Part shown: one piece after another, positions 54,631 through 63,706 of the stretch
How the letters are laid out: every line of letters begins with the position of its first letter
How positions within the stretch are numbered: the stretch's first letter is position 1
Source of the DNA: Shewanella aestuarii
GTDB lineage: Bacteria > Pseudomonadota > Gammaproteobacteria > Enterobacterales > Shewanellaceae
NCBI RefSeq assembly: GCF_014647215.1
Contig: NZ_BMOT01000010.1
Span: 94,417-158,416 of the forward strand
Direction: 5' to 3'
DNA length: 64,000 bases
Notes under the pieces: generated by a model
What the model saw: the letters and a program-made list of their open reading frames with translations, nothing else
What the model was told of the DNA's origin: nothing
The model's database searches: none
Program-made: the position numbers and the translations under genes

Positions 54631-55331
54631 TGGTTAATCATCTATGGCTGAAAAGCCGATTTTGGTTTGATTCTCTGTCAAAATCTCAAGGTTTGAATAA
54701 TCGTCATTTAATTGAATATCAACAGACATTAACCCAACAGTTTATGCGTAATATTTATGATGCCGATTTGATGGCAATAGATCTGGAGATGACTGGGCTT
54801 GACCCGCTAAAGGATCAGATAATCAGTATTGGCTTAGTGCCAATTAATCATGGCTCAATACCGCTAGCAAAAGCCAAGCATTTGATGATTTCAATTGATG
54901 GTAGTGTGGGGCAAAGTGCCGCTGTGCACGGTATTGTTGATCATCAACTGCAGAATGCTCTCCCCATTGAGGCCGCAATGGCATGGTTACTAGAACAAAC
55001 AAAGGGTCGCATTTTAGTCGCGCATCATGCTCCAATGGACATGGCTTTTATTCAGAAAAGCTTAGATAACGTATTTGGTCAGCGATTATTACTGCCTTTT
55101 ATTGATACTTTAATGATTGAGAAAACCCGCTACCTGCGCCAGCACGGCCAGTTAATTGAAGGGTGTGTTCGCTTAGGTCAAAGTCGAGAACGGTATCATC
55201 TGCCAATCTACGCAGGTCATAATGCACTTATAGATGCGATTGCCTGTGCCGAGCTATTTTTAGCGCAAGTGTCAGCATTAGGTGGATTAAAGCAGATAAA
55301 GTGTCATGAACTGGTGGGCTTATCAAAATAA
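54630..55331 (+). CDS. DEDDh 3'-5' exonuclease, DnaQ-like
   Basis: 233-aa exonuclease. The three motifs are complete: Asp51/Glu53 in IDLEMTG, Asp137 in AHHAPMDMAF, and His197/Asp202 in AGHNALIDA. These are metal ligands and catalytic residues of the DnaQ superfamily. Start is GTG 54630, sharing a base with the upstream stop, so it is translationally coupled to the cNMP/CBS/DUF294 gene. The substrate (DNA, RNA or a nucleotide) is unknown. The N-terminal 40 residues are outside the usual domain. Confidence 0.85.
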   Translation: MVNHLWLKSRFWFDSLSKSQGLNNRHLIEYQQTLTQQFMRNIYDADLMAIDLEMTGLDPLKDQIISIGLVPINHGSIPLAKAKHLMISIDGSVGQSAAVHGIVDHQLQNALPIEAAMAWLLEQTKGRILVAHHAPMDMAFIQKSLDNVFGQRLLLPFIDTLMIEKTRYLRQHGQLIEGCVRLGQSRERYHLPIYAGHNALIDAIACAELFLAQVSALGGLKQIKCHELVGLSK

Positions 55332-55438
55332 TAATGCCCATCATTGACGGGCACTATTAAGGTCACTAGCTGTCTCTATGAAGGTTAATCACAATCATTA
55401 ATAAGCGATGTAGTCACTAAGCTTATTATTTAATTAGC

Positions 55439-56524
55439 CTATCTGTTTTCTTCAGCTGCTTTTTTGAAAAAATAATCCACAGCAGGCTTAATTAGCTCTA
55501 GGGCTGTTTGTTCACAATCTGGCACTTTGGCATCGCTGGTATTGATAGGTGTCACGCGGTCAGTCCATTTGAAGAGTAATGCTGCCGATGTTAAACCTGC
55601 GCCAAAAGCACATGACAAAATGGTTTGCCCCGGTTTGATTAAACCTTTATCCAATGCATCACATATTGCAATTGGAATGGTCGCCGCTGAAGTGTTGCCA
55701 TAGTTAGCAATATTCACAATGGCACGTTCTTTTGGAATTTTCATCCGACTTACCAAGGTATCTATGATACGTTCGTTAGCTTGATGTGGAATAACCCAAT
55801 CAACATCATCTTTATCTACATTGCACTTTTCAAGCACCTTAGCGCTCAACGAGCCCATCCCTTGAATAGCGCGTTTAAAGATTTCCTGACCATTAAATTG
55901 AATGTAAAAATCTAATGAGCTTGCGTCTAATCTATCAATTTGACTACCAAAGCTGGATTTCAATATTTCACGTCCATCAGGGTCGTTATTAAGCTCATAG
56001 CCTAATACTCCACCTTCCTCTTCACGTGCCTCTAAAACCACGGCACCCGCGCCGTCACCAAACAATACGGCGGTTTCTCTGCGTGACCAATCTAAATAAA
56101 AAGATAAGCGCTCAGCACCTATGACTAACACCTTTTTATTTTGACCACTTTTAATTAATGAGCTTGCTAAACCTATCCCGTATAAAAAGCCACTACAAGC
56201 AGCATTGATATCAAAAGCACCACATGTTGCGCCCACATTTGCTTGGACAGTAGATGCAATGTTCGGGATCAATGTATCAGGGCTTGCAGAAGCTAGGATG
56301 ATTAAATCTAATTCACTACCATCAATACCTGCGGCAGCTAAAGCGTGCTTTGCGGCAACGCTTGCAAGCACCGAAGTGTTAACGTGGCTAATATGGCGCT
56401 TACTGATCCCTGTGCGAGATTTAATCCACTCGTCAGAGGTTTCCATGAAAGTAGCAAGATCATCATTAGTTAATGATGATGGTGGGACGGCTTTGCCCCA
56501 TCCTGTAATATGAGCGTACTGCAT
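55439..56524 (-). CDS. 3-oxoacyl-ACP synthase III family protein (FabH-like)
   Basis: 361-aa KASIII-type condensing enzyme from the ATG at 56524 (an upstream TTG would add five residues). The catalytic triad is Cys110 (INAACSG), His247 (IPHQAN) and Asn277 (NYGNTSAA). This matches the E. coli positions 112/244/274 closely. It is longer than E. coli FabH (317 aa) mainly because of a C-terminal extension after LLFKWTD. It stands alone and not in a fab cluster, so it may be a second FabH or act in a special pathway. Convergent with the exonuclease. Confidence 0.9.
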   Translation of the reverse strand: MQYAHITGWGKAVPPSSLTNDDLATFMETSDEWIKSRTGISKRHISHVNTSVLASVAAKHALAAAGIDGSELDLIILASASPDTLIPNIASTVQANVGATCGAFDINAACSGFLYGIGLASSLIKSGQNKKVLVIGAERLSFYLDWSRRETAVLFGDGAGAVVLEAREEEGGVLGYELNNDPDGREILKSSFGSQIDRLDASSLDFYIQFNGQEIFKRAIQGMGSLSAKVLEKCNVDKDDVDWVIPHQANERIIDTLVSRMKIPKERAIVNIANYGNTSAATIPIAICDALDKGLIKPGQTILSCAFGAGLTSAALLFKWTDRVTPINTSDAKVPDCEQTALELIKPAVDYFFKKAAEENR

Positions 56525-56672
56525 CGTGTGTTCTCTCAAAACAAATTTAATTGGTCATAGGGTGCTGTTGAACGTGACAATCTGTATGAATGTTGCGGTG
56601 CGAATTAATGTCACTTCAAATGCTATAGGGTAGAAAAGTGTAGGTTACTTACTTGCTACACTATCCTTAATG

Positions 56673-57365
56673 TTAGGCTTTTTTAAGGGTTTGTCCGCTG
56701 GTTGAGCTTGGAACTAATGCCCTGATTGCCACTAATACATCCATAATGTGGCGATTTAACAATGCGGTTGCAGCCTCAATATCTTTACTTTTACATAGTT
56801 CGAGTAATTTTCTATGCTCTTGTTCTGCTTTTGGGATCCCAGCTGTACGCAGCAGTTGCAATCGAATATAACGGTCACAATTGGTATTGATACCATGAAT
56901 AACATCAAGGGTATGTGGACGATTTGCAGGTTTGTACAGAATCGTGTGAAACTGGGTATTAAGCTCGTTCCAGCTTGCCACAGTGTTTTCATGTTTGAAG
57001 GCTGATTCTAATTGATCGAGAACTTTCTCTGCTTCAGCAATATCTCGTGATTGTAGGTTCGGTATAGCCTTAGCGAGTAAATCTGTTTCGATCATCGCTC
57101 TTAATTCAAATAGTTCCGTGGCTTGTTCTGCTGATAAAAGTGTTGCAGTTGCACCCTTGTGCGCTTCAAATTTAACTAAGCCTTCAGCCTCAAGTTGCAA
57201 TAAAGCTTCACGAACAGGAATTCTGCTTACGTTGAGTTCTTCGGCAAGGGCGCTTTGGCGTAGTGCTTCACCAGCAACTATGACACCAGAGAGAATTTGT
57301 TCTCTGAGCACCTCTACTACAATTTGAGTACGTGTTTTATGGACTATCGGTGTTGTTAGACTCAT
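56673..57365 (-). CDS. GntR-family regulator, FCD-type, probable hydroxyproline regulator
   Basis: 230-aa transcription factor. The N-terminal winged helix reads LREQILSGVIVAGEALRQSALAEELNVSRIPVREALLQLEAEGLV, shown here only as its pattern start and end: VLREQILSG ... RIPVREALLQLEAEGLV. The C-terminal FCD effector domain (about 90-215) has ELFELRAMIE and a His-rich metal-ligand set (FHTILYKPANRPH, EHRKLLELC, LLNRHIMD). It is the next gene after the catabolic operon, separated by a strong terminator, and the likely binder of the palindrome at 61212-61247. Whether it represses or activates cannot be told. Confidence 0.88.
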   Translation of the reverse strand: MSLTTPIVHKTRTQIVVEVLREQILSGVIVAGEALRQSALAEELNVSRIPVREALLQLEAEGLVKFEAHKGATATLLSAEQATELFELRAMIETDLLAKAIPNLQSRDIAEAEKVLDQLESAFKHENTVASWNELNTQFHTILYKPANRPHTLDVIHGINTNCDRYIRLQLLRTAGIPKAEQEHRKLLELCKSKDIEAATALLNRHIMDVLVAIRALVPSSTSGQTLKKA

Positions 57366-57427
57366 AGTTTCCGTCTATTTAATCATTACTACATCTTATC
57401 CACCCAAGGTTACCGTTAAAAAAACTA

Positions 57428-57462
57428 TTAATAAAGGGAAAATACTCGTTTCCCTTTATTAA
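57428..57462 (-). terminator. terminator of the hydroxyproline operon
   Basis: Perfect 14-bp arms TTAATAAAGGGAAA/TTTCCCTTTATTAA with a 7-nt loop. On the minus strand a T run follows. It lies between the aldehyde dehydrogenase stop and the gntR start, so gntR is at least partly transcribed apart. Confidence 0.93.
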
Positions 57463-57472
57463 TTTTCACGAT

Positions 57473-59041
57473 TTAAAAAGTCATTAATTGCGGATTTTCG
57501 GGGCGCAAATCTCTTGGTAGTTGAGACAACGGCATATTCTGATAGCAAATGGGTCGAACAAAGCGTTTCATTGCCTCTATACCCACTGATGTTGAGCGCA
57601 CATCTGTGCTGGCTGGATAGGGACCACCATGATTCATGGAGTAACAAACCTCCACTCCTGTTGGCATCTGATTGAATATGAGTCTGCCAACTTTATAGCT
57701 CAAATTATCAATAAGTTGGCTATAGTCTTTAAGATCTTTTTCAAGGCCGTGAATACTGGCTGTTAGTTGACCGTCTAACATATGCACAAGGTAATCAATT
57801 TCTTCAATTGTTTCGCACTGTACCAAAATAGCAAAAGGGCCAAATACTTCAGTTTGTAACGCTTGATTCGCTAAATAGTCACTGACTGATACCGTCAGTG
57901 CTAGTGGACGTGTGTGATGGCTTGCCGTTGCGGCTTTGCCTTGCGCAAGTACATTGACACCTTTTATTGCCATTAAAGCTTGCGTCATTTTCTGATAGGT
58001 AGCAGCGATACCGGGCGTTAGCATAGGCGCGGCATCTTGAGCAGCCATTTCATCAGAAAAACTAGCCAAATATCTTTTCAGAGCAGCGTCTTTGAGTACC
58101 ACAATTAATCCCGGGCTGGTGCAGAATTGACCATGTCCCATCATCATTGATAGCACCTGTGAGCGGGCAAGTGATTCTGCACTTTCTACCATCAATGTAG
58201 GTAAAATAAATTGTGGATTAATTGAACCAAGTTCCCCATAGAATGGTATAGGCAATGGGCGAGTTGCACAGATATCCGCTAATATCCGGCCTACTTTTAA
58301 CGAACCGGTAAATCCGACTGCTTTGATATCAGGATGGCGAACAAGTGCTATAGCACCAGTGGCTTGACTGGCCTGAACAAGATTAAAAACCCCTGTTGGC
58401 ATGTTGCAAGCATTAATAGCACGGGCAATCGCTTTGGTGACTAACTCGCTGGTAGCCGGGTGAGCAGGATGTCCCTTAACAACAACGGGACAACCAGCAG
58501 CAAGGGCTGATGCGGTATCGCCGCCAGCAGTAGAAAAGGCCAGTGGAAAGTTTGAAGCACCAAATACAGCAACGGCACCTAGTGGCAAATAACCAAGTCG
58601 CGAATCAGCTTTGGGCAATGGCATTCTGTCTGGATCGGCTTTATCAGCATAACGAGCATCAGTAGGTGCTCGTAAGTAGCTCGCAAACATTTTTAGTTGA
58701 TTGCAGGTTCGGGCTGTTTCGCCTTGAAGACGTGCGAAAGGAAGCCCTGTTTCTTGATGTGCAATGGCGATAATACTATCGACATCGGCCATGATTTGTT
58801 TGGCAATTTCATCAAGAAACTCAGATTTTTGCATCGCAGTGGTTTGACGATAAGCTGAAAATGCACTTTGGGCAGCGTTAACCGCTTGGTTCACTTCTTG
58901 TTCTGCCGCTTCGGCAAACAGCCAAGGCAATGGGGTGTTTTCTACGGGGTTAAAACTTGTAAAACCATCTGCTTTGCCTATCCATTGACCGCCAATAAAG
59001 TGCTGGCCGCATAGGCTTGTTGTATTGTCTTGCTGTGTCAT
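57473..59041 (-). CDS. 2-oxoglutarate semialdehyde dehydrogenase
   Basis: Oxidises 2-oxoglutarate semialdehyde to 2-oxoglutarate with NAD(P)+, the last step of hydroxyproline degradation. The start used is the ATG at 59041 (522 aa), because AAAGGA lies six bases upstream; an ATG two codons earlier is too close to it. Aldehyde dehydrogenase residues are Asn164 (GASNFPL), Glu270 (YGELGS) and Cys307 (GQFCTS). The sequence fits the KGSADH type found in hydroxyproline clusters. Starts 10 nt after the epimerase stop. Confidence 0.9.
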   Translation of the reverse strand: MTQQDNTTSLCGQHFIGGQWIGKADGFTSFNPVENTPLPWLFAEAAEQEVNQAVNAAQSAFSAYRQTTAMQKSEFLDEIAKQIMADVDSIIAIAHQETGLPFARLQGETARTCNQLKMFASYLRAPTDARYADKADPDRMPLPKADSRLGYLPLGAVAVFGASNFPLAFSTAGGDTASALAAGCPVVVKGHPAHPATSELVTKAIARAINACNMPTGVFNLVQASQATGAIALVRHPDIKAVGFTGSLKVGRILADICATRPLPIPFYGELGSINPQFILPTLMVESAESLARSQVLSMMMGHGQFCTSPGLIVVLKDAALKRYLASFSDEMAAQDAAPMLTPGIAATYQKMTQALMAIKGVNVLAQGKAATASHHTRPLALTVSVSDYLANQALQTEVFGPFAILVQCETIEEIDYLVHMLDGQLTASIHGLEKDLKDYSQLIDNLSYKVGRLIFNQMPTGVEVCYSMNHGGPYPASTDVRSTSVGIEAMKRFVRPICYQNMPLSQLPRDLRPENPQLMTF

Positions 59042-59051
59042 TGTCATTCCT

Positions 59052-60053
59052 TTAAACCACCTGGAAGCCAAGTGCGTATGGATCGCTATCGTCAACTGTG
59101 ATGGCGTTTTGAGCAAAAATTCGCGCCCAACCTTGAATACTTGGACGAATAGCCTCGTAATGACCCACTTTGGTTGCAGATTCTACTTTACCGATAAATT
59201 GGCTACCGATAATGCTTTCGTGAGTATAGGTGTCGCCGACATTGAGGACGCCGCGAGCAAAAAGCTGGGCAAGTCTTGCGCTAGTTCCTGTACCACAAGG
59301 AGAACGGTCAATGGCTTTGTCACCATAAAAGACTGCGTTAGCTCCGTCTGAACCTTCAGAAATGGTTTCTCCGGTCCAAAGCACATGGGATACCCCTTGA
59401 ACAGTAGGGTCATCAGGGTGCACGCAAACAAGTTGCTGGCGTGCCGCATCACGCACTATTGGGCTCCAACGTAGGATGTCTGCAGCCGACCAATGGCGAA
59501 GGCCTGGGAAGTTTTCTTGTGGATCAACAATGACATAATAATTACCGCCATAGGACACATCGACCTTTAACACACCAAGACCTGGGACGTCCAAAATGGC
59601 ATCCTTATGTGCCAAGTAGGCAGGAACATTATAAATTTTTACCCAATCAACTTTACTACCAGTTTGTTGGTAGTCGATATTAATCTGGCCAGCAGGCACG
59701 TCTAACGTGAGTTTGCCAGCAACCTTGGGTATTAATAAACCCGTTTCAATTGCTGCCGTGACTGTGCCTATGGTGCCGTGGCCACACATTGGCAAACATC
59801 CACTCGTTTCGATAAACAGAATCGAGGCGTCACTGTTGTCTGAACAAGGCGGGTAAAGAAAAGACCCTGACATCATATCGTGGCCTCGTGGTTCAAACAT
59901 CAGCGCTTTACGGATCCAATCATAATTAGCCAAAAAATCTTGGCGCTTTTCGCTCATAGTGCGACCGATAAGGTTTGGATGGCCACTGGTGACCAACCGA
60001 ACCGGATTACCGCATGTATGAGCATCGACGCAAAAGAATGTGCCTTTTATCAT
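59052..60053 (-). CDS. 4-hydroxyproline 2-epimerase
   Basis: Cofactor-free racemase/epimerase of the proline racemase superfamily, turning trans-4-hydroxy-L-proline into cis-4-hydroxy-D-proline. The 333-aa product keeps both catalytic Cys residues: Cys90 in MCGHGTIG and Cys253 in DRSPCGTGTSA. Two Cys mark epimerases; the dehydratases of the same family have Ser/Thr at the first position. GGAG ribosome-binding site. It lies between the DapA-like gene (57-nt gap) and the aldehyde dehydrogenase gene. Confidence 0.93.
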   Translation of the reverse strand: MIKGTFFCVDAHTCGNPVRLVTSGHPNLIGRTMSEKRQDFLANYDWIRKALMFEPRGHDMMSGSFLYPPCSDNSDASILFIETSGCLPMCGHGTIGTVTAAIETGLLIPKVAGKLTLDVPAGQINIDYQQTGSKVDWVKIYNVPAYLAHKDAILDVPGLGVLKVDVSYGGNYYVIVDPQENFPGLRHWSAADILRWSPIVRDAARQQLVCVHPDDPTVQGVSHVLWTGETISEGSDGANAVFYGDKAIDRSPCGTGTSARLAQLFARGVLNVGDTYTHESIIGSQFIGKVESATKVGHYEAIRPSIQGWARIFAQNAITVDDSDPYALGFQVV

Positions 60054-60110
60054 CGTTGCCTACTCCATCTTTTTATTGTTTTTAGGGTAAAAGTCATTTC
60101 GATAGCAAAA

Positions 60111-61019
60111 TTAGATGTATTTGTTCAAATCTAAACGAGAGGCTAAAGCTTCCTTGACGACTTTGTAGACATAATCGCGTTCTTCACCAATTAACGTCAT
60201 ACGTGGCATACGAACATTTTCGTTACCTCTGCCTACGATTTGCTCCGCTAATTTGATGCATTGAACCAATGTAGGGATGGTGTCTAGGCGAAGTAGCGGC
60301 ATAAACCAGCGATAGATTTCACGAGCCTCTTCGATACGGCCTTCTCGGGCGAGTCTAAATAAGGTGACAGATTCGCGCGGAAACACATTGGTTAAACCGG
60401 AAATCCAGCCAGTGGCACCTAATAAAATGCTTTCTAGTGCAATATCATCTACGCCACATAAAATTTCGAAACGATCCCCAAAACGACTTTGCAACTCTGT
60501 CAAACGACGGGTATCTGTTGTTGATTCTTTAATGGCGACGATGTTTTTTTCTTGCGCTAGAGTAGCTGTCATTTCAAGGTTGATATCAACGCCATAACTG
60601 ACAGGGTTGTTGTAAATCATGATGGGTAATTTGGTTGACCGTGCAACCGTTTGGTAATGGGCAACCACTTCACGATCGGTTCCACGATAAACCATAGCAG
60701 GCAATAGCATTAAACCGTCAACACCTAGTGCGTCAACATCTTGGGCATATTGCGCCGCAAGTTGCGCGGTATTTTCAGTGCAACCAGAAATAACGATGAT
60801 ACGGCCATTGACGGTATCAACAGTGTGCTTGATAAAGTCTCGTTTTTCTTGAGGGCTTAAAGAAGCATTTTCACCAATAGTGCCAAGAGCAATAATACCA
60901 TCGATGCCATCATTAATCAGCTCCTCAAGCATTCGGGCGTTCGAATCATAATTAATGGTGCCGTCATTATTAAATTGTGTAGAGATAGCGGGGAATACGC
61001 CTTGCCAGTTTCTTTTCAT
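60111..61019 (-). CDS. DapA-family 1-pyrroline-4-hydroxy-2-carboxylate deaminase (probable)
   Basis: 302-aa Schiff-base lyase of the dihydrodipicolinate synthase family. The Schiff-base Lys164 lies in VAIKESTTD, with Tyr136 in IYNNPVSYG. The GTIGENASLSPQEKRDF segment also matches the family. In hydroxyproline clusters this family member deaminates 1-pyrroline-4-hydroxy-2-carboxylate to 2-oxoglutarate semialdehyde, and its neighbours here supply every other step. The name is thus by context. First gene of the minus-strand operon, downstream of the palindrome. AAGGG ribosome-binding site. Confidence 0.87.
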   Translation of the reverse strand: MKRNWQGVFPAISTQFNNDGTINYDSNARMLEELINDGIDGIIALGTIGENASLSPQEKRDFIKHTVDTVNGRIIVISGCTENTAQLAAQYAQDVDALGVDGLMLLPAMVYRGTDREVVAHYQTVARSTKLPIMIYNNPVSYGVDINLEMTATLAQEKNIVAIKESTTDTRRLTELQSRFGDRFEILCGVDDIALESILLGATGWISGLTNVFPRESVTLFRLAREGRIEEAREIYRWFMPLLRLDTIPTLVQCIKLAEQIVGRGNENVRMPRMTLIGEERDYVYKVVKEALASRLDLNKYI

Positions 61020-61420
61020 TTCGTGCCCTTATTTTTACGTTAAGCTAGTATTAAATAGTTATGAATGTCACGTTTATCAGGAATAAATAGTCAGCATCTA
61101 TGATTATGTGGGTGCTTCTTATTGGGCTTCCTGACTTTTACAAACCGCCATTTAATTCAGGCAGCTTGGTCATCTATATCGCTTTCAGTCTAAATGATAG
61201 TCACTACTTTACTATAATTGAATATTGTATACAATATTCAATTATAGGTTATTAAGAATCTTTTTAAGTTAGAATTAACTGATTATTGGTTATGTTCTTG
61301 AAAAAACAATGTTGAATTTATTGTCATGTGAAGTGAGCATAAGCCTACATGTGCCTGAATCATTCAATGAGGCTGAGTTTTAAAACTTAAGCAATCATTA
61401 ACTAAAATAAGAGATTAAAA
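61020..61420. promoter_or_regulatory. divergent control region of the hydroxyproline genes
   Basis: 401 nt between the DapA-family gene and the dehydrogenase gene, with no ORF of note. The only strong feature is the 36-bp palindrome at 61212-61247. The remaining sequence is A/T-rich, and no well-spaced -35/-10 pair was seen. Confidence 0.6.
61212..61247. promoter_or_regulatory. 36-bp perfect palindrome, probable GntR-family operator
   Basis: A perfect palindrome centred between 61229 and 61230. Its core TTGTATACAA fits the FadR-subfamily GntR pattern t.GTa.tAC.a. Each outer arm contains TATAAT (plus strand 61213-61218; minus strand 61241-61246), so a bound regulator could cover -10 elements in both directions. 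Confidence 0.75.
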
Positions 61421-62692
61421 ATGAATGCAGCTAATAATTGTGGCGTCAATTTAGGGGAGATGACTGTCATAGGATCGGGCATTGTCGGTTTAGCATCTGC
61501 GCTTAATTTACAACGGGCAGGATTTAAGGTCAGCTTGCTTGACAAAGAAGGTATAGCCGCAGGCGCATCACAGGGCAATGCAGGGCACTTCGCCACTGAG
61601 CAAGTCTTCCCTTTAGCTAATCCTAGTTTACTTCACCAATTGCCATGGATGTTAATTGACCCGTTAGGGCCATTTAGGATCCGACCAAAATATTTTTATC
61701 GTGCTTTTCCTTGGTTCATGCGATTTTTACTGAATATGCTGCCTGAACGTCGAGCGCAGAATAGTCTGGCTATAAAAGCGCTTAATGAGCACTCCATAAA
61801 AGAGATGAAAGATTTATTGGCATTTTGTGGCTGCAAAGAATTATTACACTTAAACGGTAGCTTATTGGTTTTTGAAGGCAACTCAATTAAAGAGGTTGAG
61901 CGAGAATGGCGTATGTACTCAAATGCTGGCGTAGATGTTGAATTATTAACCGGTCAACAAGTGCGTGAGCTAGAACCCAGTTTGAGTGAACATATATCTC
62001 ATGGACTATTTTTTACTCAAGTGGGTCATACTCCAGATCCTTATCAGATGTGTGTCGCGATTGCCGATAAGTTCAAGGCTTTGGGGGGGGAATTTAAAGT
62101 GGCGAAAGTAGATGCCATTATAGAAGAGAGTCAGCGAGTAACTATCTTGATTGATGGCGAACAGAAAATATCAACCACGAAGCTTTTATTAACTGCTGGG
62201 GCTTGGTCTAAACCTTTAGCAAAACAACTTGGTCACAATGTCCCCCTTGAGGCTGAGCGCGGTTATCATCTTATGATGCCTCAAGATGCTAAGCTATCGC
62301 GCCCAGTGGCATCTTATAATCGTAAGTTTATTATCACTCCTATGGCTAAAGGCACCCGTTTGGCCGGTACTGTTGAATTTGGCGGACTTGATGCGCCTAT
62401 GTCTCCAGCCAGAGCCGACTGTTTTCTCCCCCATGCTAAAGCCTTGCTCCCGACAGTGTTTACAAATGCTAATGCAAATGATGGAACAAGATGGATGGGA
62501 TTTAGACCTTCTTTACCCGATAGTTTGCCTGTTATAGGCAAAACCAAGCTCAACAATATATACGTATCTTTTGGTCATCAACACTTGGGGTTAACTTGGT
62601 CAGCAATTAGTGCCAAATTGGTTACCGAAACGATCCTAGAAAAAGAAACAACTTTAAATATGCTGCCATATAGCATAGATAGGTTTAGTTAA
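61421..62692 (+). CDS. FAD-dependent D-hydroxyproline dehydrogenase (DadA-like)
   Basis: 423-aa FAD-binding oxidase/dehydrogenase of the DAO family. The Rossmann motif is VIGSGIVGLASALNLQRAG near the N-terminus, and the FAD-contacting end is GFRPSLPDSLPVIGKT with SFGHQHLGLTWS. In hydroxyproline pathways such enzymes oxidise cis-4-hydroxy-D-proline to 1-pyrroline-4-hydroxy-2-carboxylate, passing electrons to the respiratory chain. The gene is divergent from the rest of the set across the palindrome. D-amino-acid dehydrogenase activity with other substrates cannot be excluded by sequence. Confidence 0.85.
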   Translation: MNAANNCGVNLGEMTVIGSGIVGLASALNLQRAGFKVSLLDKEGIAAGASQGNAGHFATEQVFPLANPSLLHQLPWMLIDPLGPFRIRPKYFYRAFPWFMRFLLNMLPERRAQNSLAIKALNEHSIKEMKDLLAFCGCKELLHLNGSLLVFEGNSIKEVEREWRMYSNAGVDVELLTGQQVRELEPSLSEHISHGLFFTQVGHTPDPYQMCVAIADKFKALGGEFKVAKVDAIIEESQRVTILIDGEQKISTTKLLLTAGAWSKPLAKQLGHNVPLEAERGYHLMMPQDAKLSRPVASYNRKFIITPMAKGTRLAGTVEFGGLDAPMSPARADCFLPHAKALLPTVFTNANANDGTRWMGFRPSLPDSLPVIGKTKLNNIYVSFGHQHLGLTWSAISAKLVTETILEKETTLNMLPYSIDRFS

Positions 62693-62826
62693 CCCATCTA
62701 CTTATTAGTATTAAGTAGTGGATGTCAAAATTGAAAGGCTGACATCATTTACGCGGTGCAATTTTTCACGATGAATGGGATAATAGTAACAAATGAAATT
62801 TGAGATTGTCTTATGGAGTTGCGCCT

Positions 62827-63381
62827 GTGAACCGAGCTGTATTTTTAGATAGAGATGGTGTCATCAATAAAGATACAGGGTATGTTCACCTTGTTGATGA
62901 TTTTGAATACATAGATGGTGTGTTTGATGCTTGCCTTGCGCTGAAGAAGATGGGTTATCTATTAGTAGTCGTGACCAATCAGTCGGGAATTGCTCGTGGT
63001 ATGTACAGTGAGGACGATTTTCATTCATTAACGGAATGGATGGATTGGAACTTTGCTGATAAAGGTGTGGATTTAGACGGCATCTATTACTGCCCACACC
63101 ATCCCGAAAAAGGCATTGGTGAATACAAGCAAGATTGCGATTGCCGAAAACCAAAACCAGGAATGCTACTTGATGCAGCAAAGTTTTTAAAAATAGATCT
63201 AGCAAACTCAATTATGGTTGGTGATAAGGCTGATGACATGCGTGCCGCCAAAGCAGCAGGGATAGGTAAGTCGATACTGGTACGTAGTGGTAAAGTAGTT
63301 GACCAAGCCGGTATTATTGAAGCAACAATAGTAGTTGATAGTATTGCAGATGTTCCTGATGCAATTAAACAAGGCATTTAG
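62827..63381 (+). CDS. gmhB: D-glycero-beta-D-manno-heptose-1,7-bisphosphate 7-phosphatase
   Basis: HAD-family phosphatase in the ADP-heptose branch of LPS core synthesis. The start used is GTG 62827 ([16 protein letters not shown]), with GGAG at 62815-62818; a longer frame would start at 62800. 184 aa. Catalytic Asp8 and Asp10 lie in FLDRDGV. The zinc-binding set is Cys89, His91, Cys104 and Cys106. As in E. coli, gmhB is just upstream of an rrn operon. Confidence 0.95.
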   Translation: MNRAVFLDRDGVINKDTGYVHLVDDFEYIDGVFDACLALKKMGYLLVVVTNQSGIARGMYSEDDFHSLTEWMDWNFADKGVDLDGIYYCPHHPEKGIGEYKQDCDCRKPKPGMLLDAAKFLKIDLANSIMVGDKADDMRAAKAAGIGKSILVRSGKVVDQAGIIEATIVVDSIADVPDAIKQGI

Positions 63382-63485
63382 CGTAGGAAATGACTTCAAA
63401 AACGCCTTTTTTGATTGCTAAAACATCATTTGGTTTAAAAAGTATTCACTTAAACCATGAATTGCTAAAAAAGACAAAACAGGGG

Positions 63486-63513
63486 TTGCACAAAATCTTA
63501 AGCTGCCTATAAT
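63486..63513 (+). promoter_or_regulatory. rrn promoter P1
   Basis: TTGCAC (63486-63491), 16-nt spacer, TATAAT (63508-63513), then a GC-rich discriminator GCGCATCC. The sequence upstream is A/T-rich and could serve as an UP element. Confidence 0.75.
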
Positions 63514-63620
63514 GCGCATCCACTGACACGGCACAGAGCGAAAGCGGAATGCAGAGTCAGCTTGGTTTACAGCGGTAAAACGCCACAAACCAAACGCGAA
63601 AAGAAAGTTTGAAAAAACGC

Positions 63621-63648
63621 TTGACGCAAACAACAGGGTCTGTAAAAT
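63621..63648 (+). promoter_or_regulatory. rrn promoter P2
   Basis: TTGACG (63621-63626), 16-nt spacer, TAAAAT (63643-63648), followed by CGCAGCCC. Tandem with P1, 135 nt apart, as in enteric rrn operons. Confidence 0.75.
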
Positions 63649-63706
63649 ACGCAGCCCAAGCCAACGACCTAGCGTCTAACGGCGATGTTTGAAAAATTAA
63701 CATCAA

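Noticed and set aside
55335..55353. TGCCC/GGGCA hairpin after the exonuclease gene
   Set aside because: Five-bp stem, large loop and no T run.
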